A stretch of 64,000 nucleotides of DNA from Pseudoduganella lutea (GCF_004209755.1 NZ_CP035913.1:2170001-2234000); one strand, 5' to 3'; shown: positions 1 through 10,268, numbered from the stretch's first letter. Numbers and translations: made by a program. The notes: generated by a model not told the origin, from the letters alone.

Positions 1-911
<911 letters not shown>

Positions 912-1226
912 AATCTCTGTTTTCGCGAACCACCGAAATGGTTCTTATCAGTCCACTGGACTGATAAGCTCACTCAAATAACTGACGAATCATCCGAAGA
1001 TGATTACGTTTATTACTTGTGTAAGCGTTTGTTGCTATATTTTGAGCATTCCGGACCAAAGTCCGGAGGCACATCGCATCAAACGCCCACACTTATCGAC
1101 TGTTGATTGTTAAAGAATTCTTCGCTTTTCAGCGGCGCCGCATTTCCGGTTGAACCCGGCGACAAATCGTTGTGTTTGTCAGCAGCAGAGAGATGAGATT
1201 ATGCGGTGTTTCGTGCAGCTCGTCAA
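912..1226 (-). promoter_or_regulatory. rrn operon 1 promoter and 16S leader
   Basis: On the minus strand there is a -35 box TTGACG (1221-1226), a 17-bp spacer and a -10 box CATAAT (1198-1203). The leader contains a boxA-like antitermination element (TTCTTTAACAAT, about 1106-1118). Next to the 16S 5' end are two hairpins, one with arms CTTATCAGTCCA/TGGACTGATAAG. A stretch near 1065-1100 resembles the half of the 16S processing stem seen in the complete operons. The hairpin cassette matches operon 3 but not operon 2, while the promoter region differs from both. Confidence 0.85.
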
Positions 1227-1289
1227 CCCCTCGGTTTGTATCGCAATGTTTCGCTAGCGATTCAAACTACCCTTCGCATCGTTTTGTTT

Positions 1290-2024
1290 TCACTCATACG
1301 CTGCGGCAGGGACGGAATTATAGCCAGTGGCTTTCGGCCTTGCAAGCCCCTTCGCATTCATTGAATAAATAACCAGAACCATGGCACAGGCAATCCATGC
1401 GGACCATAGCGTATGGGTCAGGAAATGCGCACCGCGCAACTGCTGCATCCAGCCGACGGTCATCCCGACGAACAGCATGCCAATCGCAACGCCGATACTC
1501 TTTCTCCGACTGTACGGCCACCAGAATGCCGCGATCGAAACCAGCCATAGCGCACTCGATGCATGCCCCGCCGGCATGCAATGCCCTGGGCTGGTCGCGG
1601 CAGGTACCCACTCCAGCAAGCGGACATATGGCTCGGAACCGCGATAACGCTGCAAATCCCATGGACAGTGCGAAATACTGAACCGTTTGAACACGGTAAT
1701 CATGGATGGCACCAGTACGGCCGAGATGGCGACAACCCGCAGCCCGATCCGGCGCGATTCGCTCCAGTAATGCGACGGCCGCACCGTATCCCATGAGGCG
1801 AGCACGACAGCCAGCGCGGCCATTGCCGACAGTACCGTCTTGAGGATGACATGATTGAATGTCTCCGTCAGCCATGCGTGCTGCATCGGAAAAGTGCGCG
1901 TCGCCTTATCGAAGGCCAGATCAGCCAGCGCCAGGTCGATATCGGTGAACTGGCCGATCCACAGGATCAGCAGGGCGGACAGCAGCAAGCCGCCGGCCGC
2001 AATCGAGCCATTACGGAAACGCAT
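1290..2024 (-). CDS. PAP2-superfamily membrane phosphatase
   Basis: This is an integral-membrane phosphatase of the PAP2 (type 2 phosphatidic acid phosphatase) superfamily, probably acting on a lipid or lipid A phosphate at the periplasmic face. The three catalytic signatures are visible in relaxed form: K-x(n)-HCPWDL, PAGHAS, and RGAHFLTHT with its conserved His. There are about six hydrophobic segments. It directly follows the EptA-type gene. Translation may start at this ATG, five bases past the eptA stop, or at a GTG (2037-2039) overlapping the end of eptA. The ATG places the first membrane helix right after a short basic N-terminus. LpxE/LpxT-like or undecaprenyl-pyrophosphatase activity is possible; the substrate cannot be decided from the sequence. 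The operon context points to lipid A or envelope charge remodelling. Confidence 0.85.
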   Translation of the reverse strand: MRFRNGSIAAGGLLLSALLILWIGQFTDIDLALADLAFDKATRTFPMQHAWLTETFNHVILKTVLSAMAALAVVLASWDTVRPSHYWSESRRIGLRVVAISAVLVPSMITVFKRFSISHCPWDLQRYRGSEPYVRLLEWVPAATSPGHCMPAGHASSALWLVSIAAFWWPYSRRKSIGVAIGMLFVGMTVGWMQQLRGAHFLTHTLWSAWIACAMVLVIYSMNAKGLARPKATGYNSVPAAAYE

Positions 2025-2028
2025 GACG

Positions 2029-3669
2029 TCAGTTACCACGCGTGCACGGATGGATCACATCGAGCTTCGGGTTATAGACGGCCGTGCTCACATTGAGCAT
2101 TCCCAGCACCGTATGGAACACGTTATCGTGCGAAAACGGCTGGGCGGCGCGGGCCGCCAGGCAACTGTGATCGATATGGAATCGCTGGCGGAAGCCATCG
2201 GACAACCACATCATCATCGGCACTTGTCGCTGCTCGGCCGGAGAAATGATATAGGGCGCCCCATGCAGGTACATATTGTGCTCGCCCAGCGATTCGCCAT
2301 GATCCGAGAAATACAGCATGCCCGTATCGACGCCGTCTTCTATGGCGGCGGCACGCAGCAGGTCGATCGTCCTGCTCAATACCAGGTCGGTGTACAGGAT
2401 CGTATTGTCGTAGGCATTCATGATCGATTCGCGCGTGCACTCTTCCAGCTCGTTGGTCTGGCAGACAGGCCCGAACCTGCCGGATCCGGCCGGATAACGC
2501 TTCCAGTATTCAGGGCCATGGCTGCCTTTCTGGTGCAGCACGATGACCATATCCCGCTTGGCGTCGCGGATCATTTGCCGCAAGCTTTCCAGCAAGCGCT
2601 CGTCGTAGCATTCCTCGGGCCCGCATGACGGATCGCCGGGCCGCGGTTGCGACACGTCCTCATAACGCACCCGGTCGCAAGCGCCCTTGCAGCCGGAATT
2701 ATTGTCACGCCAGAGAACATCGAAGCCCGCATGCTGCAACACGTCCAGCAACCCTTCCCGGCTGCTTGCCTTGTCGGCCGTATAGCCATCGCGGCCGAGA
2801 TTGGAAAATACGCAAGGCACCGACACCGCTGTCGCCGTGCCGCATGAACCCACATCGCGGAAATTGACGAGGCCAGCTTGCGCCGACAGGTGCGGATTCG
2901 TCTGGCGGCCATAGCCATTCAGCGAAAAATTCATCGCCCGCGCGGTTTCACCGACGACGAGGATCGTCACCGTTCGCCTGCCTGGCACGGCCCATTTGAT
3001 GCCGCGGCCTGCATCCGTGCCCAGTGGCGCGATCACGGCCGGCGTCGCCCATTTGCGCTTCAGGTAGCCGTGCGTTGCCTGGAACATATTGGTGGGCGTC
3101 AGCAGGAAGCGCAGCTCGCGGTGCTCGCGCACTGCCGGCGCCAGTGTCTTGAACAGCAGTATCAGCAGCCCGGCAATCGCCAGCAACGACAGTACGACCG
3201 TGCCCAGCTTCAGCAGCAGATCGCGCCGCACCGGCAAAAATCGTAGCGGCAACCGCCATACCAGCAGTGAAGGCAGGATACCCAGCAGCGTGACAGTCTG
3301 CAGCATCTGCCAGCTCAGCAGCTCCTGCGCTTCCCGGGAATCCGTCTCGACCACGTTCTGCACCATCGACGCGTCGATCGCCACCCCGTACCGGCTCATG
3401 AAATACGACGCAGCCGAGGCACCGAGGAACAGTGCCATCAATACGGGCTTGATGACAAACCGAAAATTGACCAGCGTGAGCACTGCATTGAACAGCAATA
3501 CAAGGGCGACGAATGCGCCGGCGTAAACCGGCAGGTTGCCGAGCCTGATTCCGCCGGTTGCGGAAAAAAACGTTTTCCAGAAGCTGCCGTTATAGGCCAG
3601 CACGAGGAAGGTCGAAGCGCACAGCGTCAGCATGGGGGCGCCGATGCGCGGCAGCGTGGAAATTTTCAC
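2029..3669 (-). CDS. eptA: EptA/MCR-family phosphoethanolamine-lipid A transferase
   Basis: This inner-membrane enzyme transfers phosphoethanolamine from phosphatidylethanolamine to lipid A phosphates, lowering surface negative charge. Proteins of this family confer cationic-peptide and polymyxin resistance. The 546-residue protein has an N-terminal five-helix membrane domain (about 10-180) and a periplasmic sulfatase-fold domain. Visible catalytic residues are Glu241 (VVGETAR), the probable nucleophile Thr280 (CGTATAVSVPC) and Asp456/His457 (FSDHGESLGEH); these match the family's zinc site and phospho-Thr. Multiple Cys pairs typical of the family are present. The start is GTG, with GGAG nine bases upstream. 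It sits downstream of a two-component system and ahead of the PAP2 phosphatase, suggesting regulated co-expression. It is a chromosomal family member with no sign of mobility. Confidence 0.93.
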   Translation of the reverse strand: MKISTLPRIGAPMLTLCASTFLVLAYNGSFWKTFFSATGGIRLGNLPVYAGAFVALVLLFNAVLTLVNFRFVIKPVLMALFLGASAASYFMSRYGVAIDASMVQNVVETDSREAQELLSWQMLQTVTLLGILPSLLVWRLPLRFLPVRRDLLLKLGTVVLSLLAIAGLLILLFKTLAPAVREHRELRFLLTPTNMFQATHGYLKRKWATPAVIAPLGTDAGRGIKWAVPGRRTVTILVVGETARAMNFSLNGYGRQTNPHLSAQAGLVNFRDVGSCGTATAVSVPCVFSNLGRDGYTADKASSREGLLDVLQHAGFDVLWRDNNSGCKGACDRVRYEDVSQPRPGDPSCGPEECYDERLLESLRQMIRDAKRDMVIVLHQKGSHGPEYWKRYPAGSGRFGPVCQTNELEECTRESIMNAYDNTILYTDLVLSRTIDLLRAAAIEDGVDTGMLYFSDHGESLGEHNMYLHGAPYIISPAEQRQVPMMMWLSDGFRQRFHIDHSCLAARAAQPFSHDNVFHTVLGMLNVSTAVYNPKLDVIHPCTRGN

Positions 3670-3747
3670 CGTTGAAACTCCGGAATCGAAGCATCAACGA
3701 TATCGCCTGGTAAGTAAACGTTGCGTCAAGCACCGGTTAAGCACGGG

Positions 3748-5040
3748 TTAACGCGCAGCGGGACCTTCATGGGAAACAGGGCTGGACTGCACGGCGCCAT
3801 CGGGAAACCTGATTTCGATGCAGCTCCCAGCCGCCACTTCCCTCAGGACAAGCGTGGCACCAAGATGGGCGCAGATCCGCTGCACGAGTCCCAGCCCCAA
3901 GCCGGTACCCGAGGAGCCCCGCGCATCGGCGGGAATCGGCTCGTTACGCAGGCGTGCCCGGGCTGCCGGGGGCAAGCCCGGGCCAGTATCCTCGACGATC
4001 ACGCTGCGCCCTTCCAGCCGCACTTCGACATACCCCCGCTCCGTGTACTGGCAGGCGTTGCGGACCAGGTTGCCGATCGCCGCCAGCACCAGTTCGCGCA
4101 CGCCATGCAGGACAAAGTCTTCGCCACCGCCATAGCGCAGCTGGACAGGGCGGCCGGCGACGAGCCCCTGGTTTTGTGACACCTCTTCCAGCGCCAAGGC
4201 CTGCGCTTCAATGCGCGACCACTCCAGCCGTTCCGGCGAACGTGCCAGCCGCAAGAGCATGGACGTGACGTCGCTGGCATTGCGCGCGGCACGGTAGATC
4301 CGTTCGGCCGGCGCATGCAGTACCGGATCGTGCTCCGTCTGCGCCAGCAATACTTCGGCTGCGCCGGCGATCACCGTCAGCGGCGTGCGCAGTTCGTGGC
4401 TGACATCGCCGGTGAAAAAGCGCTCGCGATCAAGGAACTGCTGCAGCTCCGCCGTGTGGCCGGCGATCGTGCGCGACAGCAGCCCCAGTTCATCGCCACG
4501 CTCCTGCAACGGCAGCTGCGCCGCGCGCGCATCCACGGCTTCGGCCAGCTCGACGATCGGGTTGACGATGCGGTTGCCCAGGAAGCGGCCCAGTATCACG
4601 GCAAAGCCCATGAAGCCCAGGAACGCCACCGCGAACATCGAATAGACCACCAGCTCGATCTTTTCATAGGCGCTGTCGTGATCGACCACGGCGAACTCGC
4701 CTTCGGCGTTGCGGCCCTTCAACACGTGCAGGTCGACGCCATCGACCGTTACTTCATGCACGCCTTCCGCCAGGGGCCGCAAGGAACGGGGAATGCCTGC
4801 CTCGACGTGGTAGCTGAGACCCGCCGGCATCTCCACCGGCAAACCACCCGCATGGCGCGGGCCGGCCCATGCGGCCACTTCTTCGAGGCGCTCGTCGACG
4901 AGACGCACCTCGATGCCCTCGACGGCCAGCGCGGCAATCACCGCGAAGAATACCGACGACACGGTGGCAAACGTCAGATACGCCCGCGTAATGCGCCTGC
5001 GCAGCGATTCCTCCTTCTGCTGCGGTTCCTGCTTACGCAT
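3748..5040 (-). CDS. Sensor histidine kinase (PmrB/QseC-like)
   Basis: This is a membrane sensor kinase of 430 residues. A first membrane helix (about 17-41) is followed by a periplasmic segment of about 85 residues and a second helix (about 129-152). HAMP follows, then a HisKA domain with the phosphorylated His215 (GDVSHELRTPL), then an HATPase_c domain with N box (NLVRNACQYTE), G1 (EDTGPGLPP) and G2 (GTGLGLGL). The start at 5040 overlaps the regulator stop by eight bases, which implies coupled translation. The neighbours suggest it senses envelope stress, cationic peptides or metal ions and controls eptA and the PAP2 gene. That is inferred from context, because the sensor domain itself is not recognisable. 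Confidence 0.92.
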   Translation of the reverse strand: MRKQEPQQKEESLRRRITRAYLTFATVSSVFFAVIAALAVEGIEVRLVDERLEEVAAWAGPRHAGGLPVEMPAGLSYHVEAGIPRSLRPLAEGVHEVTVDGVDLHVLKGRNAEGEFAVVDHDSAYEKIELVVYSMFAVAFLGFMGFAVILGRFLGNRIVNPIVELAEAVDARAAQLPLQERGDELGLLSRTIAGHTAELQQFLDRERFFTGDVSHELRTPLTVIAGAAEVLLAQTEHDPVLHAPAERIYRAARNASDVTSMLLRLARSPERLEWSRIEAQALALEEVSQNQGLVAGRPVQLRYGGGEDFVLHGVRELVLAAIGNLVRNACQYTERGYVEVRLEGRSVIVEDTGPGLPPAARARLRNEPIPADARGSSGTGLGLGLVQRICAHLGATLVLREVAAGSCIEIRFPDGAVQSSPVSHEGPAAR

Positions 5041-5716
5041 CGGCTGCCACGAGCTTGTAGCCGATCTTCGAGATCGTGTGCAGCATCGGGTGCGGGAAGG
5101 GCTTGTCCAGCGCCTGCCGCAGGGCGTGGATGTGCACGCGCAGCGCATCGGTATCGGGCGGATTGTCGCCCCACACCTCGTGCAGTACCTGCTCGCGCGA
5201 CACCACCTTGGGCGCCTCCCGAATCAGCAGCCGCAGGATCGTATAACCGGTTTTCGTCAGCACCAGCGGGCGGCCGGCACGTTTCGCCTCGAACGTTTCG
5301 GTGTTGAAGGCAAGGTCGCCGAACACCAGCACCGCGTTCGCGGCATGCGTGCCCCTGGCCCGCCGCACCAGCGCTTTCAGGCGCACTTCCAGCTCGACCA
5401 TGGAAAACGGCTTGACGAGGTAATCGTCGGCGCCGCTGTCGAAGCCGGCCACCTTGTCTTCCAGCGTGTCGCGCGCGGTCAGCATCAGCACTGGCAGATC
5501 CTTGCGCAACTCGCCGCGCAGCTTCTGGCACAGCTCCAGGCCATTCAGGCCCGGCAGCATCACATCCAGCACCACGGCGTCGTATTCGTGCTGGGCAACC
5601 AGCGCCAGCCCACCGTAACCGTTGGCCGCCGAATCGAGCACATGCCCTTTCGGCTCGAGAAAGCCATACAGGTTGGCAACGATATCCGGGTTGTCTTCAA
5701 TGATGAGGATGCGCAT
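5033..5716 (-). CDS. OmpR/PhoB-family response regulator (PmrA-like)
   Basis: This is a 227-residue DNA-binding response regulator. The receiver domain (1-120) has the acidic pair in IIEDNP, the phosphoacceptor Asp51 (VVLDVMLPG), a conserved Thr (MLTARD) and Lys (YLVKPFS). The C-terminal winged helix (about 130-225) ends with a typical KIGYKL hairpin. It is the first gene of the minus-strand set regulator-kinase-eptA-PAP2. Its start lies only 43 bp from the divergent cobT start. An ATTATAAT palindrome in that gap could supply a -10 box to either strand. Confidence 0.93.
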   Translation of the reverse strand: MRILIIEDNPDIVANLYGFLEPKGHVLDSAANGYGGLALVAQHEYDAVVLDVMLPGLNGLELCQKLRGELRKDLPVLMLTARDTLEDKVAGFDSGADDYLVKPFSMVELEVRLKALVRRARGTHAANAVLVFGDLAFNTETFEAKRAGRPLVLTKTGYTILRLLIREAPKVVSREQVLHEVWGDNPPDTDALRVHIHALRQALDKPFPHPMLHTISKIGYKLVAADA

Positions 5717-5759
5717 CGCCCCATTATAATTCGCGCTTTCCCCATCGGACCGCCCCCCC

Positions 5760-6791
5760 ATGAAACTGCCCAATATCGCTTCCACGGCCGATGCCGAGCT
5801 GGCGGCACGCCTCGTGCACGCCATCGACAACAAGACCAAGCCGCCCGGCAGCCTGGGCATGCTGGAAACGCTGGCGCACCAGGTCGGCCTCATCCAGCGC
5901 ACCACGGCGCCGGTGATCGAAGCACCGGCCATCCTCGTATTCGCGGGCGACCACGGCGTGGTGGCCGAGGGCGTTTCCGCCTTCCCGCAGGATGTGACAT
6001 GGCAGATGGTCGAGAACTTCCTGGCCGGCGGCGCTGCCATCAACGTGTTCGCCGCGCAGAACGGCTGCATGCTGCAGGTCGTCGATGCCGGCGTGGCGCA
6101 CGACTTCGGCCCCCGCCCCGGCCTCGTGGACCGCAAGATCGCCCATGGCACACGCAATTTCGCGGTGGCGCAGGCGATGACGGCCGAACAGTGTGCACAG
6201 GCGCTGGCACACGGGGCGGCGCTCGTCGATACGCTGCCGGGCAACGTGATCGGCTTCGGCGAAATGGGCATCGGCAATACCACGGCCGCCGCCGCGCTGA
6301 TGCACAAGCTGGCCGGCATCCCGGCCGTGGCGTGCGTGGGCGCCGGCACCGGGCTGACACCGGAAGGCGTGCTGCACAAGGCGCGCGTCATCGAGGCGGC
6401 CGCCGCACGCCATGCCGGCGTGACGGCGCCGCTGGACGTGCTGGCCACGTTCGGCGGCTTCGAGATCGCCATGATGGCTGGCGCCATGCTGCGCGCGGCC
6501 GAGCGCCGCATGGTGCTGCTGATCGACGGCTTCATCGTCACCAGCGCCCTGCTCGTGGCCGCGCGGCTGCGGCCGCCGATCCTCGACTACTGCGTGTTCG
6601 CGCACTGCTCCAACGAGAATGGCCACCGGCAATTGCTCGAAACGCTCGGCGGCAAGCCGCTGCTGCAGCTGGACCTGCGCCTGGGCGAAGGCACCGGCAG
6701 CGCGCTCGCCCTGCCGCTGCTGCACGCGGCGGTGAATTTCCTGAACCGCATGGCCACGTTCGCATCGGCCCAGGTCAGCGGAAAGCGCTGA
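5760..6791 (+). CDS. cobT: Nicotinate-nucleotide-dimethylbenzimidazole phosphoribosyltransferase
   Basis: CobT makes alpha-ribazole 5'-phosphate from nicotinate mononucleotide and dimethylbenzimidazole, the lower-ligand branch of cobalamin assembly. The 343 residues match the usual length. The N-terminal [10 protein letters not shown] signature, the FAGDHGV motif and the C-terminal RLGEGTGSA, carrying the probable catalytic base Glu310, are visible. It heads a short run cobT-cobS-cobC, with cobS starting three bases after its stop. This run lies upstream of the riboswitch and so is not under its direct control. The Shine-Dalgarno sequence is weak. Confidence 0.97.
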   Translation: MKLPNIASTADAELAARLVHAIDNKTKPPGSLGMLETLAHQVGLIQRTTAPVIEAPAILVFAGDHGVVAEGVSAFPQDVTWQMVENFLAGGAAINVFAAQNGCMLQVVDAGVAHDFGPRPGLVDRKIAHGTRNFAVAQAMTAEQCAQALAHGAALVDTLPGNVIGFGEMGIGNTTAAAALMHKLAGIPAVACVGAGTGLTPEGVLHKARVIEAAAARHAGVTAPLDVLATFGGFEIAMMAGAMLRAAERRMVLLIDGFIVTSALLVAARLRPPILDYCVFAHCSNENGHRQLLETLGGKPLLQLDLRLGEGTGSALALPLLHAAVNFLNRMATFASAQVSGKR

Positions 6792-6793
6792 AC

Positions 6794-7558
6794 ATGCTGC
6801 AGGTGCGGCTGTTCTTCATCGCGCTGCAATTCTTCACGCGCCTGCCGATTCCCCGCTGGGTAGGGTTCGAGCCGCACTGGCTGCACCACGCCTCGCGCTA
6901 CTTCCCGCTGGTGGGCCTCGTCGTCGGCGTCATCGTGGCGGCCGTTTACTGGGCCGCCGCGCAAGTGCTGCCGCCGGCGATCGCCGTGCTGCTGTCCACC
7001 GCAGCCGGCATCTACCTCACCGGCGCCTTCCATGAAGACGGTTTCGCCGATACCTGCGACGGCATGGGGGGCGGCCTGACGCGCGAACGGGCGCTGGAAA
7101 TCATGAAGGATTCGCGGATCGGCGCCTATGGCGCGATCGGTATCCTCCTCCTGCTGGCCATCAAATGCGCCGCGCTGGCACACCTTTCACCGCTCGCGAC
7201 GGTCGCTGCTTTATGTGTAGCGCATCCGCTGTCCCGGCTGATGGCGGCAAGCCTGATCTGGCGCATGGACTATGCCCGCGCCGAGGGCAAGGCCAAGCCG
7301 ATGGCGCAACAAATGACCGGCACCGAGTTCGCCATCGCCACGCTGTGCTGCGTGCCGGCCGTGGCAGCAGCCGGGGGCCTGGGCTGGCTCGACTGGCGCG
7401 GCATCGTCCTCGGCATCGTGGCGATGGTGTTCGTCACGTTGTGGTTTGCTCGCAAGCTGCGCCAACGGCTTGGCGGCTACACGGGCGATTGCCTCGGTGC
7501 GGTCCAGCAGATGGCCGAAGCGGCTTTCTACCTGTGCGTGCTGGCGCGATGGAACTGA
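6794..7558 (+). CDS. cobS: Adenosylcobinamide-GDP ribazoletransferase (cobalamin synthase)
   Basis: CobS joins adenosylcobinamide-GDP to alpha-ribazole (or its phosphate) at the inner membrane to give cobalamin (phosphate). The 254-residue protein has the N-terminal QFFTRLPIP motif and the acidic metal-binding segment EDGFADTCDGMGGG followed by MKDSRIGAYG, both diagnostic of the family. It has about six hydrophobic segments. The start ATG is three bases beyond the cobT stop, and its end overlaps the cobC start. The Asp-rich loop is intact, so an active enzyme is expected. Confidence 0.97.
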   Translation: MLQVRLFFIALQFFTRLPIPRWVGFEPHWLHHASRYFPLVGLVVGVIVAAVYWAAAQVLPPAIAVLLSTAAGIYLTGAFHEDGFADTCDGMGGGLTRERALEIMKDSRIGAYGAIGILLLLAIKCAALAHLSPLATVAALCVAHPLSRLMAASLIWRMDYARAEGKAKPMAQQMTGTEFAIATLCCVPAVAAAGGLGWLDWRGIVLGIVAMVFVTLWFARKLRQRLGGYTGDCLGAVQQMAEAAFYLCVLARWN

Positions 7559-8094
7559 TTCTCGTCAGACATCCGCGCCCGGTCGTGGCGGAAGGCATCT
7601 GCTACGGCAGCAGCGACCTGCCGGCCGATCCGGACGAGCTGGCCCGCGTGCATGCATCGCTCCGTGCCGGCGGCCTGCCGGGCGATGTCCCCGTTTTTTC
7701 CAGCCCCCTGCGGCGCTGTGCCGACCTCGCCCGGCTGCTGTCGCCCAGCGTCACTTTTGATGCCCGCCTGGCCGAGATGGATTTCGGCAGCTGGGAAGGG
7801 CGCAGCTGGAACGATATCCCGCGCGCCGATGTCGACGCCTGGGCGGCCGACCTGCTCCACTACCGGCCCGGCGGCGGCGAGACCGTGTTCGAGGTGGCCC
7901 TGCGCGTTGCGGCCGCGCTCGACGCGATACGGGCGCACGGCGCCGAGCGTGCCATCGTCATCTGCCATGCCGGCACCATGCGCCTGTTTGCCGCGCTGGC
8001 CGACGGCACGCCAGCCGGGCAGGCCGCGCTCGCCGCCGCCTCGAAGGCGCACCGCATCGGCTACGGCGAAACCCACCGCCTGGGTCTTTACTGA
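7549..8094 (+). CDS. cobC: Alpha-ribazole phosphatase (histidine phosphatase family)
   Basis: This phosphoglycerate-mutase-like phosphatase removes the 5'-phosphate of alpha-ribazole phosphate or adenosylcobalamin phosphate. The RHP motif (His8 in LVRHPRP) replaces the usual RHG. The other catalytic elements are present: SSPLRRC, MDFGSWEG with its Glu, and ICHAGTMR with the second His. Its 181 residues are close to the usual length. The start lies ten bases before the cobS stop, so translation is probably coupled. Family resemblance alone cannot separate it from other histidine phosphatases. The assignment rests on the flanking cobT and cobS. Confidence 0.9.
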   Translation: MELILVRHPRPVVAEGICYGSSDLPADPDELARVHASLRAGGLPGDVPVFSSPLRRCADLARLLSPSVTFDARLAEMDFGSWEGRSWNDIPRADVDAWAADLLHYRPGGGETVFEVALRVAAALDAIRAHGAERAIVICHAGTMRLFAALADGTPAGQAALAAASKAHRIGYGETHRLGLY

Positions 8095-8141
8095 ATCTTT
8101 TCATGATACCGGCCCCTCCGCGATACCTTATAATTGCGCGG

Positions 8142-8342
8142 TTTTGGTGCCCGCGTTCGAGTCCTCGAGCGCAGTTAAACGGGAAATACGAAGCCTGACC
8201 ATGGTCGGCCAACGTATGCTGCCCCCGCAACGGTAAGCAGGCAGCCGCGCGCGAAGTTCGCCGCGGCAGCCGTCCGCGACAACCACTGTGCAAACGCATG
8301 GGAAGGTCGGACGGTGATGCCCGCCAGCCCGGATACCGGCCA
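8142..8342 (+). promoter_or_regulatory. Cobalamin (AdoCbl) riboswitch
   Basis: The region contains the classic conserved blocks of a cobalamin aptamer in order: GGTGCC near 8147, AGTTAAACGGGAA (8174-8186), GCTGCCCCCGCAACGGTAA (8218-8236), an AACCACTG segment (8281-8288), GGGAAGG (8300-8306) and the B12 box GCCAGCCCGGATACCGGCC (8323-8341). A TATAAT -10 box (8129-8134) sits just upstream. It precedes btuB by about 90 bases and probably lowers expression of btuB and the downstream genes when B12 is plentiful. No clear intrinsic terminator was found between aptamer and btuB, so control is more likely at translation initiation. Confidence 0.96.
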
Positions 8343-8429
8343 AACCAGGTGGAGCCACGCACAGCGTGCGGCTCTGTTCAATCCGGCCTGCGGGGACGTT
8401 GGCCGGTTGCTACTTTACAAAGATTTGCC

Positions 8430-10268
8430 ATGACCTCTTCCGTAGCATCCCAGGCGGCGCTCGCGTCGCTGGCGCTCGCCATTGCCGCGCCGGCCGCCCA
8501 CGCCCAGGCCACCGCCATCGATTCGATCATCGTCACCGCTACCCGCACCCCGCAGCTGGCCAGCGAAGTGATCAGCGATACCGTCACGATCACGGCCGAG
8601 CAGATCGCCAACTCCGGCGCCGGCTCCATCACCGAACTGCTGCAGCGCCAGCGCGGCCTCGAAGTTACCCGCAACGGCGGCCCCGGCGCCGCGTCGAACG
8701 TGTTCATTCGCGGCGCGAACGGCAACCAGAGCGTGGTGCTGGTGGACGGCATCCGCATCGCCTCCGCCTCGACCGGCTCGGCCAGCTGGAACGGTATTCC
8801 ATTGTCGGCCATCGACCGTATCGAGATCGTGTACGGCCCGCTGTCCACGCTGTACGGCGCCGATGCGATCGGCGGCGTGATCCAGCTGTTCACGAAAAAA
8901 GGCGAAGGCGCGCCATCCATCAGTGCTTCGGTCGGCGGCGGCAGCGATAAAATGTTCGCAGCCGATGCCTCCGTTTCCGGCGGCACGAACCAGTTGAGCT
9001 ACGCGTTCTCCGTCTCGAAGGAGCGTTCGGACGGCTTCTCGGCCACGCGCCGGCCCAGTTCCAGCTTCGATCCCGACGACGATGGCTACGATCGCAAGAG
9101 CGCGGCCGGCCAGGTGGCCTACAAGCTGGCCCCCGGCCACGAACTGGGCGCCATGTTCCTGTACACCGATACCGAATCGGACTACGACGACGCGAACTTC
9201 GATGCCTACAGCACGCAAAAGGTGAGCAATGTGGGCATCTACGCCCGCAACCAGTTCCTGCCCTTCTGGACGATGCTGGTGCAGGCTTCGCAGTCGCGCG
9301 ACAAGTCCGGTTCATTCTATGACGTGGGTCCGTTCGGTTCCAGCCAGATCGACACCACGACCAGCACGTTCACGGTGCAGAACGATTTCCGCATCGGCAG
9401 CGACAACCTGCAAGTGCTGTACGAACACCGCAAGGAAGAACTCGACGGCTCGACCGCCGCCCTGAACCGCGCGCGCCACACCAACGCGTTTGCCGCCAAC
9501 TACAGCCTGAAGCGTGGCGCGCACCTGGCCAACGTGGGCGTGCGTCACGATAACAACTCGGAATACGGCTCGAAGACCACTGGCTCGATCGGCTACGGCT
9601 ACCGCTTCACCAGTGCGCTGCGCGCCGAAGCCAGCTTCGCTACTAGCTTCCGCGCACCGTCGTTCAACGAACTGTACTACCCGAGCTACGGCAACGAGGA
9701 CAACAAGCCGGAAGAAGGCCGCAACGCCGAAGCGGGCCTGCGCTACGACGACGGCACCACGAAACTGGGTGCCGTGTACTACCGCAACAAGCTGGACAAC
9801 CTGCTGCTGAACACCAACCCCTGCCCTTACGCCGGCTACCCATACGGCTGCGCCTACAACATCAACGAGGCGCTGCTGGAAGGCGTGTCGCTGTCGGCCG
9901 AGCGCCAGATGGGCAACCTGCTGCTGATCGCCAATGCCGACTTCCAGGACCCGAAGGACGAGACCACCGGCAAGCGCCTGCAGCGCCGCGCCAAGCGCCA
10001 CGCCAACTTCGTGGCCGAATACGACCTGGGCGCCGTGCGCGGGGGCGTGGAGCTGCAACTGTCGTCGAGCCGTTTCGACGACGCGGCCAACCGCAACCGC
10101 CTGCCCGGCTACGCGGTAGTAAACCTGTATGGCACGTACCGCTTCAACCAGGACTGGTCGGCGCTGGTGCGCTGGAACAACGTGGGCGACAAGAACTACG
10201 AGCTGGCCCGCTATTACCAGACCGGCGGCTCGAACGTGTTCGCCGCGCTGCGCTACGGCTTCAAGTAA
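8430..10268 (+). CDS. btuB: TonB-dependent vitamin B12 receptor BtuB
   Basis: This outer-membrane receptor imports cobalamins and cobinamides using TonB energy. The 612-residue protein has a signal peptide (1-26, ending AHAQA) and a TonB box-like DSIIVTATR. The plug domain (about 30-150) contains VFIRGANGNQS and a YGADAIGGVI segment, and a 22-strand barrel follows. The ATG at 8430 was chosen over upstream in-frame codons because the signal peptide begins there and the longer form would run through the riboswitch. The riboswitch upstream and btuC-btuD downstream support the substrate assignment. Confidence 0.95.
   Translation: MTSSVASQAALASLALAIAAPAAHAQATAIDSIIVTATRTPQLASEVISDTVTITAEQIANSGAGSITELLQRQRGLEVTRNGGPGAASNVFIRGANGNQSVVLVDGIRIASASTGSASWNGIPLSAIDRIEIVYGPLSTLYGADAIGGVIQLFTKKGEGAPSISASVGGGSDKMFAADASVSGGTNQLSYAFSVSKERSDGFSATRRPSSSFDPDDDGYDRKSAAGQVAYKLAPGHELGAMFLYTDTESDYDDANFDAYSTQKVSNVGIYARNQFLPFWTMLVQASQSRDKSGSFYDVGPFGSSQIDTTTSTFTVQNDFRIGSDNLQVLYEHRKEELDGSTAALNRARHTNAFAANYSLKRGAHLANVGVRHDNNSEYGSKTTGSIGYGYRFTSALRAEASFATSFRAPSFNELYYPSYGNEDNKPEEGRNAEAGLRYDDGTTKLGAVYYRNKLDNLLLNTNPCPYAGYPYGCAYNINEALLEGVSLSAERQMGNLLLIANADFQDPKDETTGKRLQRRAKRHANFVAEYDLGAVRGGVELQLSSSRFDDAANRNRLPGYAVVNLYGTYRFNQDWSALVRWNNVGDKNYELARYYQTGGSNVFAALRYGFK

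Noticed and set aside
4315..7558. Long plus-strand frame of 881 codons opposite the kinase/regulator and running through cobT
   Set aside because: It is Arg/His/Gln/Ala-rich shadow translation in high-GC DNA; only its final part, in the cobS frame from 6794, is real.
8343..8429. Intrinsic terminator after the cobalamin riboswitch
   Set aside because: No stem with a following T run is present between aptamer and btuB, so transcriptional termination was not called.
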